Origin: Geodermatophilus africanus | GTDB taxonomy: Bacteria > Actinomycetota > Actinomycetes > Mycobacteriales > Geodermatophilaceae | Reading direction: 5' to 3' | Assembly (NCBI RefSeq): GCF_900107105.1 | Contig: NZ_FNOT01000003.1 | Coordinates: forward strand, 248,001-312,000 | Length of the DNA stretch: 64,000 nt | Position numbers and translations under genes: made by a program | Shown: piece by piece, positions 54,771 through 64,000 of the stretch | Layout: every line of letters begins with the position of its first letter | Numbering within the stretch: the first letter of the stretch is position 1 | Notes under the pieces: model-generated | Databases searched by the model: none | What the model saw: the letters and a program-made list of their open reading frames with translations, nothing else | Told to the model about the DNA's origin: nothing

Positions 54771-54828
54771 GGACCTCGCTGCCCCCCACGCCTCGCTGAC
54801 GCTCGGCGCGGGCCCCTGCAGCGAGGCC
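54771..54828 (+). repeat. 3' hairpin repeat, copy 15 (forward)
   Basis: Arms GGACCTCGCTGC (54771-54782) and GCAGCGAGGCC (54818-54828), loop CTCGCTGACGCTCGG. The arm sequence CCTCGCTGC/GCAGCGAGG is unique but perfectly compensated. It begins 1 nt after the etfA stop. The right flank GTTCCAG matches that of copy 2. Confidence 0.85.
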
Positions 54829-54846
54829 GTTCCAGTAGGTCGCCAT

Positions 54847-54881
54847 GTCGAGCGCCGGTCCCGTTGGGGCCGGCGCTCGAC
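54847..54881. terminator. hairpin terminator downstream of etfA
   Basis: Perfect 12-bp stem GTCGAGCGCCGG (54847-54858) and CCGGCGCTCGAC (54870-54881), 11-nt loop. It follows the repeat copy, so etfBA is doubly bounded. Confidence 0.65.
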
Positions 54882-54930
54882 GCGTCTGTCGGCCGGGAAG
54901 TGTCCGGGCGACGAGCGGGTTGGCGCAGAG

Positions 54931-56325
54931 GTGGACGGGAGCGCGGTGCCGGGGATCCTCGACCAGGCGCACCGGCGGACGACCGCGGGCCTGCTCATGC
55001 TCGTCACCTTCATCGCGTTCGAGGCCATGGCCGTCGGGACGGCGATGCCCACGGCCGTCGCCGAGCTCGACGGGCTGGCGTGGTACGGCTGGCCGTTCAG
55101 CGCCTTCCTCGTGGCGTCGGTCGTCGGCATGGTCGTCGGCGGGGACGCCGGCGACCGCCGGGGTCCGCGGGTCGCGCTGCCCTGGGGGGTCGCGGCCTTC
55201 GCCGCGGGGCTGCTGGTCGCCGGGCTGTCCGGGGGCATGGCGGTGTTCGTCGCCGGCCGGGCCATGCAGGGGCTCGGGGCCGGCGTCATGGTGGTCCTGC
55301 TCTACGTCATCGCGGGCCAGGCCTACGACGCCGCGCTGCGGCCCCGGCTGTTCGGCGCGATCTCCGCAGCGTGGGTGCTGCCGGCGCTGGTGGGCCCGGT
55401 CCTGGCCGGGCTGGTCACCACGCACGCCAGCTGGCGGCTGGTCTTCCTCGGCCTGCTGCCGGTGATCGTCCTCGGCACCCTCCTGGTGCTCTCGGCCTGC
55501 CGGTCGCTGACCGCGCCCGACTCCCCGCCCCCCGCGGCCCGGGGACGGCGGTGGTCGGCGGTGCTCGCCGGCCTCGGCATCGCGGCGCTGCAGTACGCCG
55601 GGCAGCGACTGGACCTCCTGGCGGTGCCCGTGGCCGTCGTCGGCGCCGGTGCCCTGCTCGCCGGCCTGCGCCCGCTGCTGCCGCGCGGCACCGTCCGCGT
55701 CGCGCGCGGGCTGCCTGCGGTGGTCGCCTCCCGCGGACTCCTGGCCGGGGCGTTCTTCGGGATGGACGCGCTCATCCCGCTGCTGCTGACCACCGTCCAC
55801 GGCTACAGCCCGACCGCGGCCGGCCTGCCGCTGACCGCCGGTGCGGTGGGTTGGGCGCTGGCCTCGCAGCTGCAGGGCCGCTTCCCCGGTGTGCCGCGGG
55901 AACGGCTGCTGCGCCTCGGCTTCGTGCTGCTCGCCGCTGGCCTGGCCGCGACCGTGCTGGCCGCGCTCCCCGGGACGGGCGGCTGGCCGGCCTACCTGAC
56001 CTGGGCGGTCGCCGGCCTGGGCATGGGGTTCGGCATGCCCAGCGTCGGGGTGCTGCTGCTGGAGCAGTCACCCGAGCACCGCAGGGGTGCGGACTCGGCT
56101 GCGCTGCAGATCTCCGACGTCACCATGTCGGCGCTGTGCATCGGTCTGGCCGGCGTCCTCGTCGCGGCGGCCACGGAGGGGCTGCTCGGCCTGCCCGTGG
56201 CGGTGGCCGTGTCGATCGCCGTGTGCACCGCCCTCGCGCTGGTGGGTGCCCGGCTGGCCGGGCGGGCGGCTGCTCCGCCGCGGGAGGCGGTCCCAGGCGC
56301 CGGGACTACCCTGGCGGCGTCATGA
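54931..56325 (+). CDS. Major facilitator superfamily transporter
   Basis: A 464-residue MFS permease with about 14 hydrophobic segments. The N-half has [15 protein letters not shown] (TM1 motif D-like of DHA2 drug:H+ antiporters), GDRRGPR between TM2 and TM3 (motif A variant), and [11 protein letters not shown] (motif B). The C-half has [25 protein letters not shown]. It is probably an exporter of a hydrophobic or amphipathic compound. The GTG at 54931 gives a short cytosolic lead. Its stop overlaps the cysteine desulfurase start (ATGA), an odd pairing with a tRNA-thiolation operon. Confidence 0.88.
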   Translation: MDGSAVPGILDQAHRRTTAGLLMLVTFIAFEAMAVGTAMPTAVAELDGLAWYGWPFSAFLVASVVGMVVGGDAGDRRGPRVALPWGVAAFAAGLLVAGLSGGMAVFVAGRAMQGLGAGVMVVLLYVIAGQAYDAALRPRLFGAISAAWVLPALVGPVLAGLVTTHASWRLVFLGLLPVIVLGTLLVLSACRSLTAPDSPPPAARGRRWSAVLAGLGIAALQYAGQRLDLLAVPVAVVGAGALLAGLRPLLPRGTVRVARGLPAVVASRGLLAGAFFGMDALIPLLLTTVHGYSPTAAGLPLTAGAVGWALASQLQGRFPGVPRERLLRLGFVLLAAGLAATVLAALPGTGGWPAYLTWAVAGLGMGFGMPSVGVLLLEQSPEHRRGADSAALQISDVTMSALCIGLAGVLVAAATEGLLGLPVAVAVSIAVCTALALVGARLAGRAAAPPREAVPGAGTTLAAS

Positions 56326-57527
56326 GCAGCTCGCAGGCGGTCTACCTCGACCACGCGGCCACGACGCCGCTGCTGTCCGAGGTCCTGGCCGCGATGACCG
56401 GCCAGCTGGGGCGGGTGGGCAACGCCTCCTCGCTGCACGCCAGCGGCCGGGCCGCCCGCCGGGTCGCCGAGCAGTCCCGCGAACGGCTGGCCGAGGCGCT
56501 GGGCGCCCGCCCGTCCGAGGTGCTGTTCACCGGTGGCGGCACCGAGAGCGACAACCTCGCCGTCAAGGGCCTGTTCTGGGCCCGGCGCGACGCCGACTCC
56601 CGCCGCCGGCGGATCGTGGTCAGCCCCGCCGAGCACCACGCGGTGCTCGACAGCGTCGAGTGGCTGGCCAAGCACGACGGCGCCGACGTCACCTGGCTGC
56701 CCGTCGAGCCGACCGGGCGGATCACGCCCGGTGCGCTGCGCGCGGCGCTCGGCTCCGGTGAGGACGTCGCCCTGGCCAGCGTCATGTGGGCCAACAACGA
56801 GATCGGCACGGTCAGCGACCTGGCCGCGCTCGCCGACGTCGCGCACGCCGTCGACGCCCCGCTGCACACCGACGCCGTCCAGGCGGTCGGGCAGGTGCCG
56901 GTCGACTTCGCCGCCAGCGGTGTCGACGCGCTCACCATGACCGGGCACAAGCTGGGCGGGCCGATGGGCGCCGGTGTCCTGCTGCTGCGCCGCGAGGCCG
57001 AGTGCACGCCGCTGCTGCACGGCGGCGGCCAGGAGCGCGACGTGCGCTCCGGCACCCTCGACGTCGCGGCGATCGTGGGGCTGCAGGTCGCCACCACCGT
57101 CGCCGTCACCGAGCGGGAGGACCGCGCCGACCGGCTGGCTTCGCTGCGCGACCGGCTGGTGGCCGGGGTGGTGGCGCAGGTGCCCGACGCCCAGCTCAAC
57201 GGCGCGCCGCTGGACGACGTCGTCGCAGGCGGGCCGGGGCGGCTGCCCGGCAACGCGCACCTGTCCTTCCCCGGCGCCGAGGGCGACGCGCTGCTGATGC
57301 TGCTCGACGCCCGGGGGGTGGAGTGCTCCACGGGGTCGGCCTGCAGCGCGGGCGTGGCCCGGCCCAGCCACGTGCTGCTGGCCACCGGCGCCGATCCCGA
57401 CCGGGCGCGCAGCTCGCTGCGGTTCAGCCTCGGGCACACCTCGACCGACGACGACGTCGACGCCGTCCTCGACGTGATCGGCCCGGTCGTGGAGCGGGCC
57501 CGCCGGGCCGGGATGGGACGGCGGTGA
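56322..57527 (+). CDS. iscS: Cysteine desulfurase (IscS/NifS type)
   Basis: A 401-residue class V aminotransferase-fold PLP enzyme. The PLP Lys210 is in [10 protein letters not shown], with [18 protein letters not shown] and the catalytic Cys335 in [13 protein letters not shown] (RSSLRFSLG follows). It transfers Cys sulfur as persulfide; being directly upstream of mnmA it most likely supplies sulfur for tRNA 2-thiouridine, and possibly Fe-S clusters. ATG overlaps the MFS stop and its own TGA overlaps a GTG of the next gene, so the three genes are tightly coupled. Confidence 0.95.
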   Translation: MSSSQAVYLDHAATTPLLSEVLAAMTGQLGRVGNASSLHASGRAARRVAEQSRERLAEALGARPSEVLFTGGGTESDNLAVKGLFWARRDADSRRRRIVVSPAEHHAVLDSVEWLAKHDGADVTWLPVEPTGRITPGALRAALGSGEDVALASVMWANNEIGTVSDLAALADVAHAVDAPLHTDAVQAVGQVPVDFAASGVDALTMTGHKLGGPMGAGVLLLRREAECTPLLHGGGQERDVRSGTLDVAAIVGLQVATTVAVTEREDRADRLASLRDRLVAGVVAQVPDAQLNGAPLDDVVAGGPGRLPGNAHLSFPGAEGDALLMLLDARGVECSTGSACSAGVARPSHVLLATGADPDRARSSLRFSLGHTSTDDDVDAVLDVIGPVVERARRAGMGRR

Positions 57528-57529
57528 CC

Positions 57530-58603
57530 ATGCGCGTGCTCGCCGCGATGAGCGGGGGCGTGGACTCCGCCGTCGCCGCCGCGCTGGCCGTCGACGCCGG
57601 GCACGACGTCACCGGCGTCCACCTCGCGCTCTCGCCGGACCGGCAGACCCTGCGCAGCGGCGCCCGGGGGTGCTGCAGCGTCGAGGACGCGCACGACGCC
57701 CGCCGGGTCGCCGACGAGCTGGGCATCCCGTTCTACGTCTGGGACCTCGCCGAGCGGTTCACCGAGGACGTCGTCGAGGACTTCGTCGCCGAGTACGCCG
57801 CCGGCCGCACGCCCAACCCCTGCCTGCGGTGCAACGAGAAGATCAAGTTCTCGGCAGTGCTGGACCGGGCGCAGGCGCTCGGCTTCGACGCCGTCGTCAC
57901 CGGGCACCACGCCCGGCTCGCCGGCGGGCAGCTGCGGCGGTCGGTGGACGCGGCCAAGGACCAGTCCTACGTGCTCGCCGTCCTCACCGCGGGCCAGCTC
58001 GGCGGGGCGGTCTTCCCGCTCGGCTCGATGACCAAGCAGCGGGTTCGTGAGATCGCCGCCGAGCGCGGGTTCGCCGTGGCCACCAAGGCCGACTCGCACG
58101 ACATCTGCTTCATCCCGGACGGCGACACGCGCGGCTTCCTCGCCCGGCGGCTCGGCGAGCAACCCGGCCGGGTCGTGGACGCCGCCACCGGCGCGACGGT
58201 GGGGGAGCACACGGGCGCCTACGGCTTCACGGTCGGCCAGCGCCGGGGGCTCGGCGTCGCCGTGGGCGACTCCCGGCCGCGTTACGTGCTCGGCATCGAG
58301 CCGGTGAGCCGCACGGTGACCGTCGGGACCGCCGACCTCGCCGGGGTGACCGAGGTCCGCACCGCCCCGCCGACTTGGACGGGCGCCGCACCGGCGCTGC
58401 CGATCCCCGCGGAGGTCCAGCTGCGGGCGCACGGCACACCGGTCGCGTGCGAGGTGACCGCGGGGGACGACGGGGGCCTGCGGGTGCTGTTGGGCACCGC
58501 GCAGCGCGGCGTCGCGCCCGGGCAGTCGGCGGTGCTGTACGCCCCGGACGCCGAGCGCGGCGACCTGGTCCTCGGCCAGGGCACGGTCCTCGCCACCGCC
58601 TGA
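57530..58603 (+). CDS. mnmA: tRNA 2-thiouridylase MnmA
   Basis: A 357-residue protein: PP-loop SGGVDS at 8-13, catalytic Cys101 in [12 protein letters not shown], persulfide Cys193 in DICFIPDGD, and [12 protein letters not shown] further on. MnmA adenylates and thiolates U34 of Lys, Glu and Gln tRNAs using sulfur from the upstream desulfurase. An additional Cys (98) adjoins the catalytic one. The ATG at 57530 is chosen; a GTG at 57524 that overlaps the desulfurase stop (GTGA) is an alternative only 2 codons longer. Confidence 0.96.
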   Translation: MRVLAAMSGGVDSAVAAALAVDAGHDVTGVHLALSPDRQTLRSGARGCCSVEDAHDARRVADELGIPFYVWDLAERFTEDVVEDFVAEYAAGRTPNPCLRCNEKIKFSAVLDRAQALGFDAVVTGHHARLAGGQLRRSVDAAKDQSYVLAVLTAGQLGGAVFPLGSMTKQRVREIAAERGFAVATKADSHDICFIPDGDTRGFLARRLGEQPGRVVDAATGATVGEHTGAYGFTVGQRRGLGVAVGDSRPRYVLGIEPVSRTVTVGTADLAGVTEVRTAPPTWTGAAPALPIPAEVQLRAHGTPVACEVTAGDDGGLRVLLGTAQRGVAPGQSAVLYAPDAERGDLVLGQGTVLATA

Positions 58604-58635
58604 ACGCCGCGCTGACGAGGACTACCGTCGCCGCC

Positions 58636-59703
58636 GTGGCCCCGCTCGACCCCGTCTCTCCGACCGATCCCGACGTCCCGTCCGACCTCGCCGGAACACC
58701 GGAGGCCCGCGCGGAGGAGCCCGCGCGCCCGTCGTGGGGCCCGGCCACCGGGGTCGGCTCGCTGCCCGGAGCCGACCCGGTCGAGGCGCTGCGGGTGGTC
58801 ACCGGCGAGCTGCCGGAGTTCGCGCACCTGCCCGAGCTGCCCGGCCGAGGTCCCGGCGCGGACCTCGTCGGGCGCAGCGCCGCGCTGCTCGTGGACCTCG
58901 CCGTCGAGCTGTCGCCGGCCGGCTGGCGGCTGGTGCCTCGGTCCGGCATCGACCAGCGCCGCGCCGAGGAACTCCTGGCCCGCGACCTCGACGCGCTCCA
59001 CGACGTCGCCGAGGCCTACACCGGCCCGTTCAAGGTCCAGGCGGCCGGCCCGTGGACGCTGGCCGCCGGTCTCGAGCGCACGCGCGGCGACCGCGCCGTC
59101 GTCGACCCCGGAGCCCGCCGCGACCTGGCGCAGTCGCTCGCCGAGGGCATCGCCGCGCACGTCGCCGCCGTCGCCGCGCGGGTCCCCGGGGCGCAGGTGG
59201 TCGTGCAGCTGGACGAGCCGTCGCTGCCCGCCGTCCTCGCCGGGGGGTTGCCGACCGCGAGCGGTTTCGGCAGGCTGCCCGCCGTCGAGGCGCCGGTGGT
59301 GGAGCAGGAGCTCGCCGCCGTCGTCGGCGCGCTGCCCGGGCCGGTGGTGGTGCACTGCTGCGCGGACCGGGCGCCGCTGGCGCTGTTCCGCGCCGCCGGA
59401 GCGGACGCCGTCTCCTTCGACCTCGGCCTGGTGCAGGACCTCGACGCGCTCGGCGCCGCCGTGGAGGCCGGCACCCACCTGTTCCCCGGCGTCGTCCCCG
59501 GCACCGACGGCCCGCTGCCCGCTCCGAAGGCGACGGCGTCCCGACTGCGGGCCTGGTGGCGCGAGCTCGGCTTCCCCGCCGAACACCTGCACGAGGCGGT
59601 CACGCTCACCCCGTCGTGCGGGCTGGCCGGCGCGACGCCCGGCTACGCGCGCCGGGCCATGACCCACGTCCGGGAGGCTGCGAAGTACCTGCTGCCCGAG
59701 TGA
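58636..59703 (+). CDS. MetE C-terminal-like (cobalamin-independent methionine synthase family) protein
   Basis: A 355-residue protein corresponding to the catalytic C-terminal half of MetE only. TGVGSLPG near residue 35 is followed by AAGPWTLA and VVVQLDEPSLPAVL. The zinc-ligand segments are HCCAD (about 237) and TPSCGLAGATPGYA near the C-terminus. The MetE N-terminal half is absent, as in archaeal MetE and many actinobacterial proteins encoded beside mnmA and ligA. Methyl donor and true substrate are uncertain. GTG start; the first 30 residues are Pro/Asp-rich. The stop lies inside a 13-bp sequence that is duplicated beyond the following repeat. Confidence 0.82.
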   Translation: MAPLDPVSPTDPDVPSDLAGTPEARAEEPARPSWGPATGVGSLPGADPVEALRVVTGELPEFAHLPELPGRGPGADLVGRSAALLVDLAVELSPAGWRLVPRSGIDQRRAEELLARDLDALHDVAEAYTGPFKVQAAGPWTLAAGLERTRGDRAVVDPGARRDLAQSLAEGIAAHVAAVAARVPGAQVVVQLDEPSLPAVLAGGLPTASGFGRLPAVEAPVVEQELAAVVGALPGPVVVHCCADRAPLALFRAAGADAVSFDLGLVQDLDALGAAVEAGTHLFPGVVPGTDGPLPAPKATASRLRAWWRELGFPAEHLHEAVTLTPSCGLAGATPGYARRAMTHVREAAKYLLPE

Positions 59704-59755
59704 GAAGGACCGCGTCCTCCCCACCCCTCGCACGCTCGGGGCGCTGCCCGAGTGA
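59691..59755 (+). repeat. truncated 3' hairpin repeat (copy 16) flanked by 13-bp direct duplication
   Basis: GCTGCCCGAGTGA occurs at 59691-59703 (end of the MetE-like gene) and again at 59743-59755. Between them lie 39 nt matching the left arm and centre of the repeat family (GAAGGACCGCGTCC...CTCGCACGCTCGGGGC). The pattern looks like an insertion with target duplication, or a short tandem duplication followed by loss of the right arm. Confidence 0.75.
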
Positions 59756-61963
<2,208 letters not shown>

Positions 61964-62004
61964 GTTCCGCGCGCCGGGCCGGCGGGGCCCGGCGCGCGGC
62001 CGCC

Positions 62005-62443
62005 TCAGCTGGCCGTCCCCGGGGCCAGGGACAGGAAGCGCTTGGCCTTGCCCGTGCGGGCATCGACGGGGACCGCGGTCACCGTCTCCACGGTGACGAC
62101 CGGGTCGGGCAGCCCGGCGCCGGCGAGGGCGGTCCGCAGCCGGTCGGCGAGGCCGGCCCGGTCCAGGGCGGCGGCGACGACGGCGGCGGCGTGGACTCCG
62201 CGCGCGGTCTGCCGCACCTGGTACTCGACGACCTCCGGCGTCGCGACGAAGACCGAGCGCAGCGTCAGCGGGCGCAGGGTGACCCCCGGGAAGCGCAGGA
62301 CGTCGTCCGCGCGGCCCTCCACGGTGACCCGCAGGTGCCCCGGCTCCGGCGTCCGGCTGGACGACGAACCGGTCAACGGGTCAGAACCCCGTGACGCCGA
62401 TGAGGACGTGGCCCCGGTCGGCGATGGCGATCGCGCAGGACGG
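62005..62443 (-). pseudogene. remnant of an acyl-CoA synthetase (phenylacetate-CoA ligase/F390 synthetase-like), C-terminal part only
   Basis: The frame ending at 62005 encodes about 115 residues resembling the C-terminal subdomain of AMP-forming ligases (HLRVTVEGRADDVLRFPGVTL, TPEVVEYQVRQT, TGKAKRFLSLAPG). It has no good start; the frame opens only at a TTG (62376). Just upstream, the adjacent frame reads VDRFVVQPDA, which would join this homology with a 1-nt shift near 62345-62352. An in-frame TGA at 62381-62383 breaks that part further. The rest of the enzyme is absent; the ACT-domain gene follows. I read this as a decayed gene. Confidence 0.6.
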
Positions 62444-63112
62444 TCACGCCGGAGGCAGGTGGGCGACGCTGGCCGCGATGCCGGCGAGGTGGACCAGCCG
62501 CAGCAACTCGGAGCGGCGGAACGCCGGCCCTCCGGAGCGGCCGATGACCACGGCCGTCCGGGGGCTGCCGAACGGGGTGGCCATCATCTCGATGGCCATC
62601 TCGCGCCAGCGCTCCGGCAACCAGGCGGCCTCGCTCGGCAGCAACTGCGCGCTCGACAGCGGCAGCCAGGGCACGGTCATCCCGTCGAAGGACGGCGCGG
62701 CGTCGGACGCGGCCAGCACCTCGCACGGGCCCTCGGCGTCCCCGGAGAGGACGACGGCCCAGCCGCTGTGGAAGACCCGCGGCAGCTCGGCGGCCAGCAG
62801 CTTCACCGCGGTGCCCTCGGCGGCCCGGGAGAGCGCCTCGAGGAGCTCCAGCTCGCGGTGGGTGTCGAGCGGCCCGGCGAAGGGCCGCAGCGACTCGACC
62901 TGCACGCCTGGGACACGCTGCGCGGCGGTGATCAGGCTGTCGGGGAGCCGGTCGGGGGGCAGGTCCACGACGATGTCGTCGACCGCGACCTCCCCGCCGC
63001 GCTCGAGCACGTCGACGGAGACGATGTCGACGCCCGCCTCGCCCAGCGCCGTGGCGACGGCGCCGAGGATGCCGGGGCGGTCGGGCACGATCAGCCGCAG
63101 GAGATAGGACAC
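62444..63112 (-). CDS. ACT-domain protein
   Basis: A 222-residue protein. A clear ACT domain covers residues 1-75 (LLRLIVPDRPGILGAVATALGEAGVDIVSVDVLER), normally a small-ligand or amino-acid sensor. The remainder is an unrecognised alpha/beta region (VFHSGWAVVLSG, AAWLPERWREMAIEMMATPFGSPRTAVVIGRSGGPAFRRSELLRLVHLAGI), conserved in actinobacterial proteins often found beside gatCA. The GTG at 63112 follows GGAGGAACC. Divergent from gatC. Function unknown. Confidence 0.82.
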   Translation of the reverse strand: MSYLLRLIVPDRPGILGAVATALGEAGVDIVSVDVLERGGEVAVDDIVVDLPPDRLPDSLITAAQRVPGVQVESLRPFAGPLDTHRELELLEALSRAAEGTAVKLLAAELPRVFHSGWAVVLSGDAEGPCEVLAASDAAPSFDGMTVPWLPLSSAQLLPSEAAWLPERWREMAIEMMATPFGSPRTAVVIGRSGGPAFRRSELLRLVHLAGIAASVAHLPPA

Positions 63113-63244
63113 GGTTCCTCCGTGTTCGAGGTTCGGCCGATCTCCGTCGATCGCGGGCGGCGACAGCTTCTCGCACCGACCGTCCGGCGGTCGAGCCACC
63201 TCCCCGGGCCGCCTCCGGCGGACCGGCGCGGGAGGCCCGGCACG

Positions 63245-63250
63245 TACAGT
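63245..63250 (+). promoter_or_regulatory. gatC -10 box
   Basis: TACAGT (TANNNT) about 63 nt upstream of the gatC ATG. The leader includes a small hairpin GCGCCC-TC-GGGCGC and an AGGAGAG ribosome-binding region. Confidence 0.35.
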
Positions 63251-63313
63251 GGCGGGGTTCCGACGTGGTGACGAGCGCCCTCGGGCGCCGACCGAGGAGA
63301 GTCCCGCCGCAGC

Positions 63314-63733
63314 ATGAGCACACCCTCCCCGCAGGAGACGGCCGAGTCGCAGGCGTCCGCCGCGCTCGGTCGCGATGACACCGCCGCCGGACTCGGGCGC
63401 GATGACACCGCCGCCGGACTCGGGCGTGAGGACGTCGCCGGACTCGGGCGTGAGGACGTCGCGCAGCTGGCCCGGCTGGCCCGGCTGGCCCTCACCGACG
63501 AGGAGCTCGACCACTTCGCCGGGCAGCTGTCGGCGGTGCTCGACGCGGTCGCCGAGGTCGGGAAGGCCGATGTCGGCGACGTCCCCCCGATGACCCACGC
63601 GGTGCCGCTGACCAACGTCACCCGCGAGGACGTCGTCATCCCGAGCCTGCCGCGCGACGTCGTCCTGGCCCAGGCCCCCGCGGCGGAGGACGACCGCTTC
63701 CGCGTGCCGCAGATCCTCGGGGAGGAGGAGTGA
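63314..63733 (+). CDS. gatC: Aspartyl/glutamyl-tRNA amidotransferase subunit C, with tandem N-terminal repeat expansion
   Basis: A 139-residue GatC; about 98 residues are usual. The native core starts at [20 protein letters not shown] and continues to [19 protein letters not shown]. Before it, residues 18-43 are a tandem expansion of the core's own first motif: LGRDDTAAG twice, LGREDVAG once, then LGREDVAQ of the core. GatC stabilises the GatA-GatB complex that amidates Glu-tRNAGln and Asp-tRNAAsn. The ATG has a modest upstream ribosome-binding site. The stop overlaps the gatA start (GTGA). Confidence 0.95.
   Translation: MSTPSPQETAESQASAALGRDDTAAGLGRDDTAAGLGREDVAGLGREDVAQLARLARLALTDEELDHFAGQLSAVLDAVAEVGKADVGDVPPMTHAVPLTNVTREDVVIPSLPRDVVLAQAPAAEDDRFRVPQILGEEE
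63365..63466 (+). repeat. in-frame tandem repeat within gatC (27+27+24+24 nt)
   Basis: Units 63365-63391, 63392-63418, 63419-63442 and 63443-63466 each begin CTCGGKCG. The first two are almost identical 27-mers and the last two almost identical 24-mers. All stay in frame, so slippage-type duplication has lengthened the GatC N-terminus without breaking it. Confidence 0.9.
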
Positions 63734-64000
63734 GCACCCCGGTGACCGACGACCTCACGAGCCTGGACGCCGCCGAGCTCGGCCGGCGGCTGGCGGCCGG
63801 CGGGACCAGCTCGGTGGAGCTGACGCAGGCCTACCTCGACCGGATCGCCGCGGAGGACGGCGTCCTCGGCGCCTACCTGCACGTCGCTGGCGAGGCCGCG
63901 CTGGCCCGCGCCGGCGAGGTCGACGCCGCCCGAGCCGCCGGGGAGGAGCTGGGCCCGCTGGCCGGGCTGCCGGTCGCGCTCAAGGACGTCTTCGTCACCG
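63730..64000 (+). CDS. gatA: Aspartyl/glutamyl-tRNA amidotransferase subunit A (3' truncated by window)
   Basis: The first 90 residues of Gat[44 protein letters not shown], then [14 protein letters not shown], which contains the catalytic Lys of the Ser-Ser-Lys amidase triad (ALKD). It releases ammonia from glutamine for tRNA-dependent amidation. GTG at 63730 overlaps the gatC TGA. The gene runs off the window end. Confidence 0.95.
   Translation, partial: MSTPVTDDLTSLDAAELGRRLAAGGTSSVELTQAYLDRIAAEDGVLGAYLHVAGEAALARAGEVDAARAAGEELGPLAGLPVALKDVFVT

Noticed and set aside
63365-63466. Possible CRISPR-like repeat
   Set aside because: The repeats are contiguous without spacers and lie in frame inside gatC, so they are a coding tandem expansion.

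Overview
The window is about 64 kb of very GC-rich DNA (clearly above 70% G+C by eye). Genes are densely packed, with many GTG starts, ATGA/GTGA overlaps between neighbours and TANNNT -10 boxes directly upstream of start codons. The gene content is actinobacterial: NucS mismatch endonuclease, MurA with Asp in place of the fosfomycin-target Cys, the GlgE maltosyltransferase pathway, class F sortase, an Rv1264-like adenylate cyclase and GatCA. Gene order from the filament protein through thiolase, meaB, MarR and the thioredoxin-TPR gene to the glg genes resembles the streptomycete chromosome. Overall flavour and intergenic style suggest Geodermatophilaceae (Blastococcus, Modestobacter or Geodermatophilus); that placement is an inference. 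It looks like core chromosome: no insertion sequence, prophage, CRISPR, rRNA or tRNA was found.

Layout. 1-3.6 kb: end of a DUF2550 gene, cobalamin adenosyltransferase, murA, adenylate cyclase. 3.6-11.3 kb: ethylmalonyl-CoA mutase, Gfo/Idh/MocA oxidoreductase, DUF2071 protein, crotonase-fold protein, dicarboxylate symporter, lipoprotein. 11.3-14.8 kb: nucS and a three-gene operon with two zinc peptidases lacking visible signal peptides. 15.1-19.7 kb: tandem-fused 3-hydroxyacyl-CoA dehydrogenase, a small Cys-rich protein, and a surface operon (membrane-anchored protein, DUF4397 protein, class F sortase). 19.9-31.1 kb: coiled-coil filament protein, crotonyl-CoA carboxylase/reductase, epimerase, alpha/beta hydrolase, thiolase, meaB, FAD oxidoreductase, DUF559 protein, MarR regulator, thioredoxin-TPR protein. 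31.2-47.4 kb: zinc metallopeptidase lipoprotein, then glgB-mak-treS-glgE, divergent glgP, an FHA protein and glgX. 47.5-54.8 kb: lone ABC ATPase, two polytopic membrane proteins, enoyl-CoA hydratase, etfB-etfA. 54.9-64 kb: MFS transporter, cysteine desulfurase, mnmA, methionine-synthase-like protein, ligA, a broken acyl-CoA ligase remnant, ACT-domain protein, gatC and the start of gatA.

Two metabolic themes run through the window. The first is acetyl-CoA to C4/C5-CoA metabolism: thiolase, 3-hydroxybutyryl-CoA dehydrogenase, crotonase, Ccr, epimerase, Ecm, MeaB, cobalamin adenosyltransferase and ETF cover most of an ethylmalonyl-CoA pathway in dispersed transcription units. The ecm, ccr and etfBA promoter regions share a GTTAC-N6-GTA dyad, suggesting a common regulator. 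The second is glycogen/trehalose metabolism by the GlgE route together with breakdown by GlgP and GlgX.

The most unusual signal is a family of about 16 GC-rich hairpin repeats, roughly 54 bp long. Most sit within a few bases of a stop codon, in fixed orientation relative to the gene. Their arm sequences differ between copies but stay complementary (covariation). One truncated copy is bracketed by a 13-bp direct duplication. They look like mobile 3'-end or terminator elements.
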